Positions 25,307 to 33,785 of a stretch of DNA of 64,000 nucleotides are shown in pieces. The notes under the pieces are model-generated. The model worked only from the letters and a program-made list of their open reading frames with translations. It did not search any database and was not told the DNA's origin. Source of the DNA: Bacteroidota bacterium (GTDB lineage: Bacteria > Bacteroidota > Bacteroidia > Chitinophagales > Chitinophagaceae); the NCBI GenBank assembly GCA_016868775.1, contig VGFT01000005.1:124001-188000 (forward strand), written 5' to 3'. A program made the translations under genes and the position numbers. Numbering within the stretch: position 1 is the stretch's first letter; every line of letters starts with the position of its first letter.

Positions 25307-26647
25307 GTGTCTTTCCCCGATACTTTTCTGGATCATCTGGAGGGGGTACCCGGTTTTTCCTCCCCCGCATTCCAGGAGGCGCATCGGATGGCTCCACCCA
25401 CTTCGATTCGACAAAATCCCTTCAAACCTGTATCGCTTTCATTTGAGGCCTCGTCCATTCCCTGGAGTAAACAGGGCTTTTATTTGGATCAACGGCCCTC
25501 TTTTACATTCGATCCCTTGTTTCATGCGGGTACGTATTATGTCCAAGAGGCCAGCAGTCAGCTGCTGGAACCGATCCTGTCGGCTTGTACGGATCTGACG
25601 CAACCACTTCGGGTCTTGGATCTTTGCGCAGCACCCGGAGGAAAGTCGACCCATCTTTTGTCTTTGCTCTCGGAAAACAGTTTGTTGGTCTCCAATGAAG
25701 TGATCCGTTCCCGCGCTGGAATTTTGCAAGACAACCTCGACAAATGGGGCTGCTTCAACGTTGTTGTTACGCAAGAAGACCCTTCTGTATTAGGACGCGT
25801 AAAAGGTTTTTTTGATGTGATCGTGGTGGATGCGCCTTGCAGTGGCAGCGGTTTGTTTCGAAAAGATCCGGAGGCGATGACACACTGGAATCCGGCTGCG
25901 GTAGAACATTGTTCAGGTCGACAAAAACGGATCCTGAAAGACATTTGGCCGGCCCTGAAAGAAGGCGGATCACTGATTTATAGTACCTGTTCTTATTCCC
26001 AACAGGAAGATGAAGAAGTCGTGCACTGGATCTTATCCTCTTTCGACGCTGCTCTGCAGTTGCCCGATCTGTCCTCGTCCTGGGGCATAACACACACGGA
26101 GATGGGTTTTCGTTGTTGGCCGCACCTAATGAAAGGAGAGGGATTCTTTATTTCGGCCATTAAAAAAAAATCAGCGGAAGCTCCGTTATCGAGTCGCAAT
26201 CGAGTAGAGGTCGGAAAACTTTCAGCCTCGCAACAACAAACGCTTTCCGAATGGTGGCAACCGGTTGGCATTACGTGGCTCGAAGGAACAGAAGGTCTAT
26301 GGGCGTTTCCAAGTTCGCTGTTGCCGGAATTATCGGTTCTCTCTGCGATTTGTCGACCTATCCGCACCGGAACCCTTTTGGGCGCTTGGTCTCGAAATGA
26401 TATTATACCGGATCATGCCCTCGCACTGAGTCGATACCCGCATCCTTCCATACCACGGTTGGAGTTGGATCGGGCGGAGTCCATCCGCTATTTACAGCGT
26501 GGCACGCTGGATCGTCCGGAACTGAGGAAGGGATGGCATCTGGCAACGCATCTGGGCCAATCCATGGGCTGGATAAAAAGTTTAGGCAATCGGCTTAACA
26601 ACTGCTATCCGAAGCACTTGCGTATTTTGAGGCAATCAGTTGGGTAG
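25307..26647 (+). CDS. RNA cytosine-C5 methyltransferase (NOL1/NOP2/Sun, RsmF-like)
   Basis: SAM-dependent m5C methylase of rRNA or tRNA, 446 residues. Core motifs: VLDLCAAPGGKSTHLLSLL (SAM binding), VVDAPCSGSGLFRKDPE (first catalytic Cys) and LIYSTCSYSQQEDEEVV (second catalytic Cys), followed by a C-terminal region of about 150 residues like the RsmF tail. GTG at 25307 is the likely start, 5 bases after pntB. Its 3' end overlaps the convergent fmt by 12 bases. Confidence 0.92.
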   Translation: MSFPDTFLDHLEGVPGFSSPAFQEAHRMAPPTSIRQNPFKPVSLSFEASSIPWSKQGFYLDQRPSFTFDPLFHAGTYYVQEASSQLLEPILSACTDLTQPLRVLDLCAAPGGKSTHLLSLLSENSLLVSNEVIRSRAGILQDNLDKWGCFNVVVTQEDPSVLGRVKGFFDVIVVDAPCSGSGLFRKDPEAMTHWNPAAVEHCSGRQKRILKDIWPALKEGGSLIYSTCSYSQQEDEEVVHWILSSFDAALQLPDLSSSWGITHTEMGFRCWPHLMKGEGFFISAIKKKSAEAPLSSRNRVEVGKLSASQQQTLSEWWQPVGITWLEGTEGLWAFPSSLLPELSVLSAICRPIRTGTLLGAWSRNDIIPDHALALSRYPHPSIPRLELDRAESIRYLQRGTLDRPELRKGWHLATHLGQSMGWIKSLGNRLNNCYPKHLRILRQSVG

Positions 26648-27580
26648 TCGAACGCCTCTTAGCCAGGTTGCGACATCCATTCTCTTTTTCCCGGCGGGTT
26701 GGAGTGCTTGCACGTGTATCCAGCCATCTTTGGTGGCAAAGGAAAAAGTTGATTTTCCATCCGATTTCCAGGCGCCGGGTTCAAGTCCGTGTGCCGCAAT
26801 TTCCTCGGTGGCAGAAAAAATCTTCAGGGTGGTTTCATTCCATTGAGTGAACGCGCCCGGGTAGGGACTTAGTCCCCGGATCAAATTATAAATATGTTCC
26901 GTTGAATGATTGCAATCGATCAGGCAGGTTTCGGTGAAAATTTTGGGAGCGCTTTGCAACGGGTGATCGGGGTGGATCTCCGGTTGGGGATATTCGATCA
27001 GTGTGCCATCGGCTATTCCTTTTACGGTGCGAACCACCAAGTTTGATCCCACTTCCATCAGCTGGTCATGCAGCTCACCGGCATTCATGGTTTTGGGAAT
27101 TATAACTTTCTCTTGCAGCAGGATGCCACCGGTGTCGATCTCGTGTTTTAGCCGAAAGGTGGTGACGCCGGTCTCTGTTTCGCCATGGAGAATCGCCCAA
27201 TTGATGGGGGCGGCTCCTCTGTATTTGGGAAGCAGGCTGGCGTGTAGGTTTATCGATCCCAACGGTGGCAAGTTCCAAACGGATTCAGGGAGCATGCGAA
27301 AAGCGACCACCACTTGAAGGTCGGGTTTCCAAGCGCGCAGTTTTTCCTGAAATACCGGATCTTTTAATTTCTCGGGTTGCAGCAGCGGGAGTTGGTGGCG
27401 TAAGGCTGCTTTTTTTACTTCGGAGGATTGCAATTGGAGTCCGCGACCTGCGGGGCGATCCGGTGCGGTGACCACGCCCACGATGTTTACTCCGGCCGAT
27501 AACAAGGCCTCCAGGCTGGCCACGGCAAAAGCTGGGGTGCCCATGAATACGATCCGGAGGTCGGACAAACTTCGGTTCAC
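26636..27580 (-). CDS. fmt: Methionyl-tRNA formyltransferase
   Basis: Formylates initiator Met-tRNA with 10-formyl-tetrahydrofolate. The 314-residue product has RIVFMGTPAFAVASLEAL, VTAPDRPAGRGLQLQSSEVK, the catalytic region INLHASLLPKYRGAAPINWAIL and TGVTTFRLKHEIDTGGILLQ. The start is GTG at 27580. It lies one base after the NamZ gene on the same strand, suggesting co-transcription. The def gene usually linked to fmt is not nearby. Confidence 0.97.
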   Translation of the reverse strand: MNRSLSDLRIVFMGTPAFAVASLEALLSAGVNIVGVVTAPDRPAGRGLQLQSSEVKKAALRHQLPLLQPEKLKDPVFQEKLRAWKPDLQVVVAFRMLPESVWNLPPLGSINLHASLLPKYRGAAPINWAILHGETETGVTTFRLKHEIDTGGILLQEKVIIPKTMNAGELHDQLMEVGSNLVVRTVKGIADGTLIEYPQPEIHPDHPLQSAPKIFTETCLIDCNHSTEHIYNLIRGLSPYPGAFTQWNETTLKIFSATEEIAAHGLEPGAWKSDGKSTFSFATKDGWIHVQALQPAGKKRMDVATWLRGVRLPN

Positions 27581-27581
27581 G

Positions 27582-28931
27582 CTATTCGAAATCGGGGTAA
27601 AGAAGATATTTTTTTCGAATGGCTTTATATTCGGATAATTTAGGTTCCCAAGTGGCTCGGATCTGCTCTTCGGTCATTCCTTTTTTGATCTGCTGCCAGA
27701 GTTCATTGTTGCCCGATAGTTTGGTGAAAAAGGATTCTTCCATCTTACCGGATTTGGGAATCAGAAAAAAGCTGTCTTTTTGCGGGAACAATTTATATGC
27801 CTCCAGCAGCCATTTTAACTGGATGCGGTTGTTGACCAGCTTAGAGACTTTCTCGGGTGTTCCGCTGAGATCCCATCCATAGCATTTCTTGCCATAGTGT
27901 TTGGAACTTTTCGCACCGTCGTTTGGATTGGGGGTGAATGTAAAAAGCGTTTTGGGGAGGGTCGGGTGACCAAACACCTGAAACGGCTTATCGGTGCCCC
28001 GTCCCTCGGTCAGCGCCGTTCCTTCAAACAGACAGGTGAACGGATACAAATAAATGGATTGAATGTTGGGCAGGTTGGGGGAGGGTTTCACCGGCAACAC
28101 GTATTTGGTGCGGTGATCATATCCCTCGCAGCGAATCACGATCAGCTGAAATGTTTTTTCTTGAATCGTGAATGACTCGGATGCCTCATCTGCTTTTTGT
28201 TGTGATAGCTCGTCTTCCGAAACTTCTGCCGCGACGGTAAGCACCATGGGTGCGATGACATCGGCTCCAGCCTCTTCACGGCGGGCCCTGACTTTCCGGA
28301 TGCTGATCCATTCCTCACCCAACAGCATCTTGGCATATTCACCGATCGTTGAACCATATACGATGGGAACGGGTTGTCGTCCAACAAACGAACTGTAACG
28401 GGTATCCAGCACCGGACCATCTACGTAATGCCCGTTTGGGTTGGGCCGATCCAATACGATCAAGGGTTTTTGAAATTCAATGGCCGAGACGATGTATTCT
28501 TCCAGCGAAGAAATGAATGTATAAAAACGGGTGCCAACGTCTTGTATGTCGAACAACATGACATCTACTTCGGCCAGGTCTTTTTCATCCGGTCTTCGTT
28601 TGGCGCCATAGAGGGAGATGACCGGGATGCCGGTTTTTTCATCGACCGTGTTGCCTACTTTTTCACCGGCATCGGCCTTGCCCCGAAAGCCGTGCTCGGG
28701 ACCAAAGATCACAGACACTTTTACGCCGCTGGCGAGCAGGGTATCTACCAAATGTGTTTTACCAACCATTGAGGTTTGGTTGGCAAAAACGCCCACTCGT
28801 TTGCCCTCCAGGAGGGGTAGATATGTTTTTAGCCGTTCGGCTCCGGGGGTGATTTGAGCGAAGGATACCGTTGTCAGCCAGCTAAGTAGAGTTGCTGCTA
28901 GCCAGACTCGAATTGAAGTATTGTTGAGCAT
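27582..28931 (-). CDS. namZ: Exo-beta-N-acetylmuramidase NamZ family (DUF1343), secreted
   Basis: Probable glycosidase removing terminal N-acetylmuramic acid from peptidoglycan fragments, as shown for NamZ of other species. The 449-residue product begins with a signal peptide (VWLAATLLSWLTTVSFAQ) and has GKRVGVFANQTSMVGKTHLVDTL, IFGPEHGFRGKADAGE, MLFDIQDVGTRFYTFISSLEE, VLDRPNPNG and LTEGRGTDKPFQVFGHP, the conserved DUF1343 stretches. A CAATTTTG box ends only 4 bases before the ATG. Catalysis is inferred from the family. Confidence 0.9.
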   Translation of the reverse strand: MLNNTSIRVWLAATLLSWLTTVSFAQITPGAERLKTYLPLLEGKRVGVFANQTSMVGKTHLVDTLLASGVKVSVIFGPEHGFRGKADAGEKVGNTVDEKTGIPVISLYGAKRRPDEKDLAEVDVMLFDIQDVGTRFYTFISSLEEYIVSAIEFQKPLIVLDRPNPNGHYVDGPVLDTRYSSFVGRQPVPIVYGSTIGEYAKMLLGEEWISIRKVRARREEAGADVIAPMVLTVAAEVSEDELSQQKADEASESFTIQEKTFQLIVIRCEGYDHRTKYVLPVKPSPNLPNIQSIYLYPFTCLFEGTALTEGRGTDKPFQVFGHPTLPKTLFTFTPNPNDGAKSSKHYGKKCYGWDLSGTPEKVSKLVNNRIQLKWLLEAYKLFPQKDSFFLIPKSGKMEESFFTKLSGNNELWQQIKKGMTEEQIRATWEPKLSEYKAIRKKYLLYPDFE

Positions 28932-28935
28932 GCTT

Positions 28936-28943
28936 CAAAATTG
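28936..28943 (-). promoter_or_regulatory. Near-consensus -7 box before namZ
   Basis: The minus strand reads CAATTTTG, one mismatch to TAnnTTTG, ending 4 bases before the ATG at 28931. It would give a leaderless or nearly leaderless mRNA. Confidence 0.45.
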
Positions 28944-29001
28944 AGAAAAAAAGCCGGTTCCACCCGCTGCAATTCAGCTACCTTGTGAAAAATTTGATTT
29001 T

Positions 29002-29457
29002 ATGTCAACAGCTCAATCCGGTGACACCGTACGCGTGCATTACCATGGCCGGCTTCCGTCCGGCGAAACGTTCGACAGCACGGCCGAACGGGAACCACTG
29101 GAGTTCGAGTTGGGAAGTGGTCAGGTTATAGTCGGGTTTGATACCGGTGTATCCGGTATGGCAGTAGGAGAGAAGAAAACCATTGAGATCCCGTTTTTGG
29201 ATTCATACGGACCGCGCAACGAATCCATGATCATCGAAATGCCCAAGGAACGTTTTCCAAAGGATATGGAGATCGAATTGGGTATGCCGCTGATGATGTC
29301 GGATGGGCAGGGACAGCAACTGCAAGTGGCTGTTACTTCCATACAGGAAACCACTGTAACACTCGATGCCAACCATCCGCTGGCGGGTAAAGACCTGATC
29401 TTTGACCTGGAGCTCGTGGAGATCAAGGGCGCTTCCCGCATCATCTTATCTGAATGA
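29002..29457 (+). CDS. FKBP-type peptidyl-prolyl isomerase, SlyD-like
   Basis: Cytosolic prolyl isomerase/chaperone of 151 residues. FKBP strands flank an inserted flap as in SlyD: GDTVRVHYHGRLPSGETFDSTAEREPLEFELGSGQVIVGFDTGVSGMAVGEKKTIEIP, then the insert with YGPRNESMIIEMPKERFP, and DANHPLAGKDLIFDLELVEI. The histidine-rich metal tail of E. coli SlyD is absent. A shortened -7 box (TACCTTG) lies 16 bases upstream. It is followed by pepT after 9 bases. Confidence 0.92.
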   Translation: MSTAQSGDTVRVHYHGRLPSGETFDSTAEREPLEFELGSGQVIVGFDTGVSGMAVGEKKTIEIPFLDSYGPRNESMIIEMPKERFPKDMEIELGMPLMMSDGQGQQLQVAVTSIQETTVTLDANHPLAGKDLIFDLELVEIKGASRIILSE

Positions 29458-29466
29458 GTTAATTCC

Positions 29467-30711
29467 ATGTTCGATCAGTATTCTTTTACTGCAGCCGAGC
29501 GCTTTTGCCGTTATGTCCAGTGCGATACCCAAAGCGATCCGCACTCGACCGGTTTTCCCTCCACCGAAAAGCAAAAAGCATTAAGTCGCTTGCTCGTTGA
29601 GGAGTTGCTACAGATCGGAATAACCGATGCACACCTAGATGACCAGGGGTATGTTTATGCGACCATTCCGGCCACAACGACCCGCTCGGCCCCTGTGATC
29701 TGTTTATGTGCCCATGTGGATACCGCACCCGACTGCAGCGGAACCGATGTCAGGCCCCTTATTCATTACAAGTATCAGGGATCGGATATCGTTTTGCCCG
29801 ACGATCCGGCGCAAGTGATCCGAATGGCGGAATATCCCTATTTAAAAAATTGTCTGGGTAAAGATGTCATCACCGCTTCCGGCAAAACCTTGTTGGGATC
29901 GGATGATAAGGCCGGTGTGGCGGAGATCATGGACCTGGCAAATTTTTTAATGAAACACCCGGAGGTGGAACATGGACCGGTCAGGATCCTCTTTACACCC
30001 GATGAGGAAGTGGGACGGGGAGTGGATCACGTCGACATCGAAAAACTGGGGGCTGATTTTGGATACACATTGGACGGGGGAGAACCCGGATCAATTGAAC
30101 AGGAAAATTTTAGCGCCGATGGAGTCACCATTACTCTATACGGGGTCAGTGCACACCCGGGATATGCGAAAGGGAAAATGATCAACGCCCTGAAATTGGC
30201 AGGTGAAGTATTGGCCCTCTTGCCTCGGGATCTTTCGCCGGAGGCCACCAGCGACCTGGAAGGGTTCATGCATCCGTCGCAGGTATCCGGGATTGCTGAA
30301 AAATCAACTTTGGATTTTATCATCCGTGATTTTATTACGGAGAAATTAGCTGAGAAAGAGGCCCTGTTGAGATCATTGGTTGAGTCGGTAATATCGAGGC
30401 ATCCTGGCGCTCGGTTCACGTTTGAGGTGCGGGTGCAATACCGCAACATGAAGGACGTGCTTTACAAACATCCTCAAGTGGTAGCTTATGCCATGGAGGC
30501 CATGCGCCGTGCGGGTTTGACACCCCTTCCCGGCTCGATCCGGGGCGGGACCGACGGAAGCCGTTTGTCTTTCATGGGGCTTCCCTGCCCCAACCTCTTT
30601 GCCGGTCAGCAGGCCATACATTCCAAACATGAATTCATCTGCGCACAAGATATGAACAAGGCGGTAGAGACCCTGGTTTACCTGGTGCAGATTGCGGCCG
30701 AGAATCAGTAA
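29467..30711 (+). CDS. pepT: Peptidase T (tripeptidase)
   Basis: Zinc aminotripeptidase of the M20 family, 414 residues. Recognised by FCRYVQCDTQSDP at the N-terminus, CLCAHVDTAPDCSG (metal His and nearby Asp), GSDDKAGVAEIMDLANFL (bridging Asp), ILFTPDEEVGRGVDH (catalytic Glu pair), DGGEPGSIEQENFSADG and the C-terminal PLPGSIRGGTDGSRLSFMGLPCPNLFAG. It follows the FKBP gene closely; both would process or refold cytosolic peptides and proteins. Confidence 0.97.
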   Translation: MFDQYSFTAAERFCRYVQCDTQSDPHSTGFPSTEKQKALSRLLVEELLQIGITDAHLDDQGYVYATIPATTTRSAPVICLCAHVDTAPDCSGTDVRPLIHYKYQGSDIVLPDDPAQVIRMAEYPYLKNCLGKDVITASGKTLLGSDDKAGVAEIMDLANFLMKHPEVEHGPVRILFTPDEEVGRGVDHVDIEKLGADFGYTLDGGEPGSIEQENFSADGVTITLYGVSAHPGYAKGKMINALKLAGEVLALLPRDLSPEATSDLEGFMHPSQVSGIAEKSTLDFIIRDFITEKLAEKEALLRSLVESVISRHPGARFTFEVRVQYRNMKDVLYKHPQVVAYAMEAMRRAGLTPLPGSIRGGTDGSRLSFMGLPCPNLFAGQQAIHSKHEFICAQDMNKAVETLVYLVQIAAENQ

Positions 30712-30731
30712 CTTCCCCCAAAACATTTTAT

Positions 30732-31682
30732 ATGCTGCTAACGCTTCTTTCCACTTGGTGGGTTTGGGTGCTGTTGATCTTGTTCTTCAGCTCTCTGTAT
30801 ACCGTGAACCAAGGCTATATCGCCGTGATCGTCATGTTTGGCAAGTATCGTCGGATCGCCCGTCCGGGACTGAACATGAAAATCCCTATCCTGGAAAGCG
30901 TCTTTAAAAAAGTATCCATCCAAAACCGCTCGGTTGAATTGGAGTTCCAAGCGGTCACGGCCGACCAGGCAAACGTATATTTCAAAAGCATGTTGCTGTA
31001 CTCGGTACAGAATTCAGAGGAGGAGACGATCAAGAAAGTTGCTTTTAAATTCATTACCGATAAAGACCTGATGCAGGCCTTGGTACGAACCATCGAAGGA
31101 AATATCCGTTCGTTTGTTGCCACCAAAAAGCAAGCAGAGGTACTGGGCTTACGCCGCGAGATCGTGCAGTATGTGAAAGTGGAGGTGGATCATTCGTTGG
31201 AAGAGTGGGGGTATCATTTGCAAGATCTGCAGATCAATGACATCACTTTCGATAAAGTCATTCTGGATTCCATGAGCAAAGTGGTGGCTTCCAACAACCT
31301 GAAAGCAGCAGCTGAAAATGAGGGGCAGGCCTTGTTGATTACCAAAACAAAAGGTGCAGAAGCCGATGGAAATGCCATCAAGATTGCTGCAGAAGCGGAA
31401 CGGGAAGCGGCGCGTTTGCGCGGACAGGGGGTAGCCTTGTTCCGAATGGAAGTAGCTGCCGGTATGACGGAGGCAGCCGAACAGATGAAACAAGCCAATT
31501 TGGATACCAATGTTATCCTGTTCAGTATGTGGACGGAGGCCGTGAAAAACTTTGCTGAATATGGGAAAGGAAACATTATCTTCTTGGATGGAAGCCCGGA
31601 TGGCATGGAAAACACCATGAAACAGATCATGGCCTTGATGGTTAAACAGGCCGGAGAATCCGGAGCAAAAAAGTCTTCCTGA
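30732..31682 (+). CDS. SPFH/Band 7 (stomatin-like) membrane protein
   Basis: Membrane scaffold-type protein of 316 residues. One transmembrane segment (residues 9-27, WVWVLLILFFSSLYTVNQGY) is followed by the Band 7 domain (IAVIVMFGKYRRIARPGLNMKIPILESVFKKVSIQNRSVELEF, about 30-200). An Ala/Glu-rich coiled-coil region (AEADGNAIKIAAEAEREAARLRGQG) comes next, then a C-terminal region unlike HflK/HflC. Function unknown; members form membrane microdomain oligomers. Likely last gene of the FKBP-pepT run, with a hairpin after it. Confidence 0.9.
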   Translation: MLLTLLSTWWVWVLLILFFSSLYTVNQGYIAVIVMFGKYRRIARPGLNMKIPILESVFKKVSIQNRSVELEFQAVTADQANVYFKSMLLYSVQNSEEETIKKVAFKFITDKDLMQALVRTIEGNIRSFVATKKQAEVLGLRREIVQYVKVEVDHSLEEWGYHLQDLQINDITFDKVILDSMSKVVASNNLKAAAENEGQALLITKTKGAEADGNAIKIAAEAEREAARLRGQGVALFRMEVAAGMTEAAEQMKQANLDTNVILFSMWTEAVKNFAEYGKGNIIFLDGSPDGMENTMKQIMALMVKQAGESGAKKSS

Positions 31683-31707
31683 CCCCTTGCTTTGTTAGGA
31701 TTGATTT

Positions 31708-31744
31708 AAATCCGTCGTCCGTTTCCAATTCGGGCGGCGGATTT
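31708..31744 (+). terminator. Hairpin terminator after the SPFH gene
   Basis: A 14-base stem with two G-U pairs (AAATCCGTCGTCCG at 31708-31721, CGGGCGGCGGATTT at 31731-31744) has a TTTCCAATT loop and is followed by a weak T-rich stretch (ATCGTTATT). The strong stem and its location support termination. Confidence 0.65.
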
Positions 31745-31822
31745 ATCGTTATTCAGGTCTGTTGAAAAAGCATACGTAACATCTTAAAGCGACCAGCTTA
31801 TTTTTACAAAAATCTATTCACG

Positions 31823-32518
31823 ATGTTTTATTTCTTGCAGATAACGGATTCCCTGACCAAATCCGTTGCCCAGATACCGGGGGATCGAAATGGAGACGGA
31901 TACATCGGTTTTGGAGAATTGCTCTTGACGGGCGGGTGGATCATGATCCCATTGAGCATTATGCTTCTTTTGGCGATCTATTTCTATTTCGAACGCAGCC
32001 TCGCCATTCGGCAAGCTTTCAAGTTAGATCCGAATTTCATGAATATAATCCGGGATCAGATCATGACCGGTAACCTGACTGCGGCTCGAAACTTGACCAA
32101 GAATACGAATAATCCAGTAGCACGTGTCATCGATAAAGGATTGCAGCGGATCGGGAAGCCCATCGACAGCATAGAAAAGAGCATGAACAACATCGGCGCG
32201 TTGGAGATGTACAGCCTGGAGAAAAACCTAGGGGTACTTGCCGTTGTCTCCAAAGCGGCTCCCATTTTTGGGTTTGTTGGAACCCTGGTTGGCATGATGC
32301 AGCTTTTTTCCGGCATCACTACTTCCGCAGAATTTACGCCGGCCTCGATCGCCGGCGGTATTTATACCAAGCTGATCACCTCGATCGCCGGTTTGCTGAT
32401 CGGGTTGGGCGCATATTTGGCGTATCAGTATCTCAATACCCAGATCGATAAGGCAGCCAATCGCATCGAGTCTGCTACGGCTGATTTTCTGGACATTCTT
32501 CAAGAAACCACTCGCTGA
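31823..32518 (+). CDS. exbB: MotA/TolQ/ExbB proton channel family protein with N-terminal EF-hand-like loop
   Basis: Inner-membrane proton channel subunit that works with ExbD to energise outer-membrane transport. The 231-residue product has TM1 at about residues 36-56 (GGWIMIPLSIMLLLAIYFYFERSLAIR) and two more segments in the conserved ExbB core (AAPIFGFVGTLVGMMQLFSGI, IYTKLITSIAGLLIGLGAYLAYQYLN). Residues 21-32 (DRNGDGYIGFGE) match a canonical EF-hand calcium loop just before TM1, predicted periplasmic. It is 5 bases ahead of exbD. TonB itself is not in the window. Confidence 0.93.
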   Translation: MFYFLQITDSLTKSVAQIPGDRNGDGYIGFGELLLTGGWIMIPLSIMLLLAIYFYFERSLAIRQAFKLDPNFMNIIRDQIMTGNLTAARNLTKNTNNPVARVIDKGLQRIGKPIDSIEKSMNNIGALEMYSLEKNLGVLAVVSKAAPIFGFVGTLVGMMQLFSGITTSAEFTPASIAGGIYTKLITSIAGLLIGLGAYLAYQYLNTQIDKAANRIESATADFLDILQETTR

Positions 32519-32523
32519 TCATC

Positions 32524-32925
32524 ATGTCCCGTCTACGAAAAAAACATCGAACCGAATCGGAGGTCTTTACCGACACGTTGGTAGACATCCTTTTTATCGT
32601 GTTGATGTTCTTTCTGATCGTATCCACCATCGCTAACCCCAACGTGGTTAGTGTAAACAATCCATCCGGCAGCAAAGACACAAAGGCCAAGCAGCACATC
32701 ATGGTGTCGATCGATCAGAACCAGCAGTTATACTTGGGGACTACTGCCATTGCTAGCGCTTCTTTTGATTCTGCACTGGTTGGCGAGATCCGTAGATACC
32801 AAACCCTGGTAGATACTCCAACGGTTGTAATCAATGCTGATACTGCCGCCCAATACGGTGAGGTTTTTCGAGTGATGCGTTTGGCCAAAAAGGAAAAAGC
32901 CCGTGTGGTAGCCCGCGTCGATTGA
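32524..32925 (+). CDS. exbD: ExbD/TolR family biopolymer transport protein
   Basis: Single-pass partner of ExbB, 133 residues. A basic cytoplasmic N-terminus precedes the transmembrane segment with the conserved proton-carrying aspartate (FTDTLVDILFIVLMFFLIVSTIANP, about residues 17-41). A periplasmic ExbD domain follows (HIMVSIDQNQQLYLGTTAI, VVINADTAAQYGEVFRVMRLAKKEKARVVARV). It ends one base before the convergent prmC gene, with no room for a terminator. Confidence 0.95.
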   Translation: MSRLRKKHRTESEVFTDTLVDILFIVLMFFLIVSTIANPNVVSVNNPSGSKDTKAKQHIMVSIDQNQQLYLGTTAIASASFDSALVGEIRRYQTLVDTPTVVINADTAAQYGEVFRVMRLAKKEKARVVARVD

Positions 32926-33777
32926 TCAACTTAGGATCGTTGCTCGTAGCATTCTTTTTTTTCCTTGCATATCGAGCCGTACAATCGTCTGATAGCCCAT
33001 TTCTTCGAAAAGTATTTGAGTCTGCTGGGACCGGTCCTCATGCATTTCCACATAGATCCGTCCTTTTGCCAATAAATTTTCCCTCCCAAAGGTTGCGATC
33101 AACCGATAAAAGAGCAGGGGGTCTTCCGCAGGTGTAAAAAGCGCCAGGGGAGGTTCATATAAGCGCACGTGGTCGGATAATGAATCCTTCTCACTCAGCG
33201 GAATATAGGGAGGGTTGCTAACGAGTAGATCAACTTTCGGGAGTTGATTCCAAGCTTGTGGATCCGTGAAGTTCATTTTTTGGAAATGCACGGACTCCCC
33301 AAAATGTTCAGCATTTCTTTTTGCAACGATCAAGGCTTTTTCGTCTACGTCAATTGCCGTTACAACTGCCTGTGGAAATACTCTTTTCAGCGAAATTGCT
33401 AAAATACCACTCCCGGTTCCGATCTCCAGGATCTGATTGAGTATGGGGAATTCGTCCTGCTCGGTTTTTATCCAGTGAAACAATTCCTCTGTCTCCGGGC
33501 GGGGTATTAAAACCGATTCATTCACGTAAAAGGCTCTTTCGTCGAACCAGGCCTCCTCCAAGACGTATTGAATCGGCCTGCCGGATCTCAGTTGAGCGAG
33601 TATCTGCTGGGCGGTCGTTTGAGTATTTGGCGTCCTCTCTTCATCGGGGTTGGCAGGCGCGAATGCTTTTCGGATCAAAAAATCAGCTACCATTCTTTCC
33701 ATGACAGCTGATTCAGATGCTCCGTATTGGGGAAACAAGACTTCCCTCAGTGCCTTGAGAAAAGTTTTTGTATTCAC
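32926..33777 (-). CDS. prmC: Release factor glutamine methyltransferase
   Basis: Methylates the GGQ glutamine of release factors RF1 and RF2. The 283-residue product has a helical N-terminal domain and the Rossmann core ILEIGTGSGILAISLKRVFPQAVVTAIDVDEKAL with the diagnostic LLVSNPPYIPLSE. Start is GTG at 33777, 8 bases after the stop of the upstream dehydrogenase gene, so the two are probably co-transcribed. No prfA lies nearby. Confidence 0.95.
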   Translation of the reverse strand: MNTKTFLKALREVLFPQYGASESAVMERMVADFLIRKAFAPANPDEERTPNTQTTAQQILAQLRSGRPIQYVLEEAWFDERAFYVNESVLIPRPETEELFHWIKTEQDEFPILNQILEIGTGSGILAISLKRVFPQAVVTAIDVDEKALIVAKRNAEHFGESVHFQKMNFTDPQAWNQLPKVDLLVSNPPYIPLSEKDSLSDHVRLYEPPLALFTPAEDPLLFYRLIATFGRENLLAKGRIYVEMHEDRSQQTQILFEEMGYQTIVRLDMQGKKRMLRATILS

Positions 33778-33785
33778 GGAAAGGC

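Noticed and set aside
31799-31806. TATTTTTA as promoter of exbB
   Set aside because: The last base of the consensus is wrong and no -33 element fits, so the support is insufficient.
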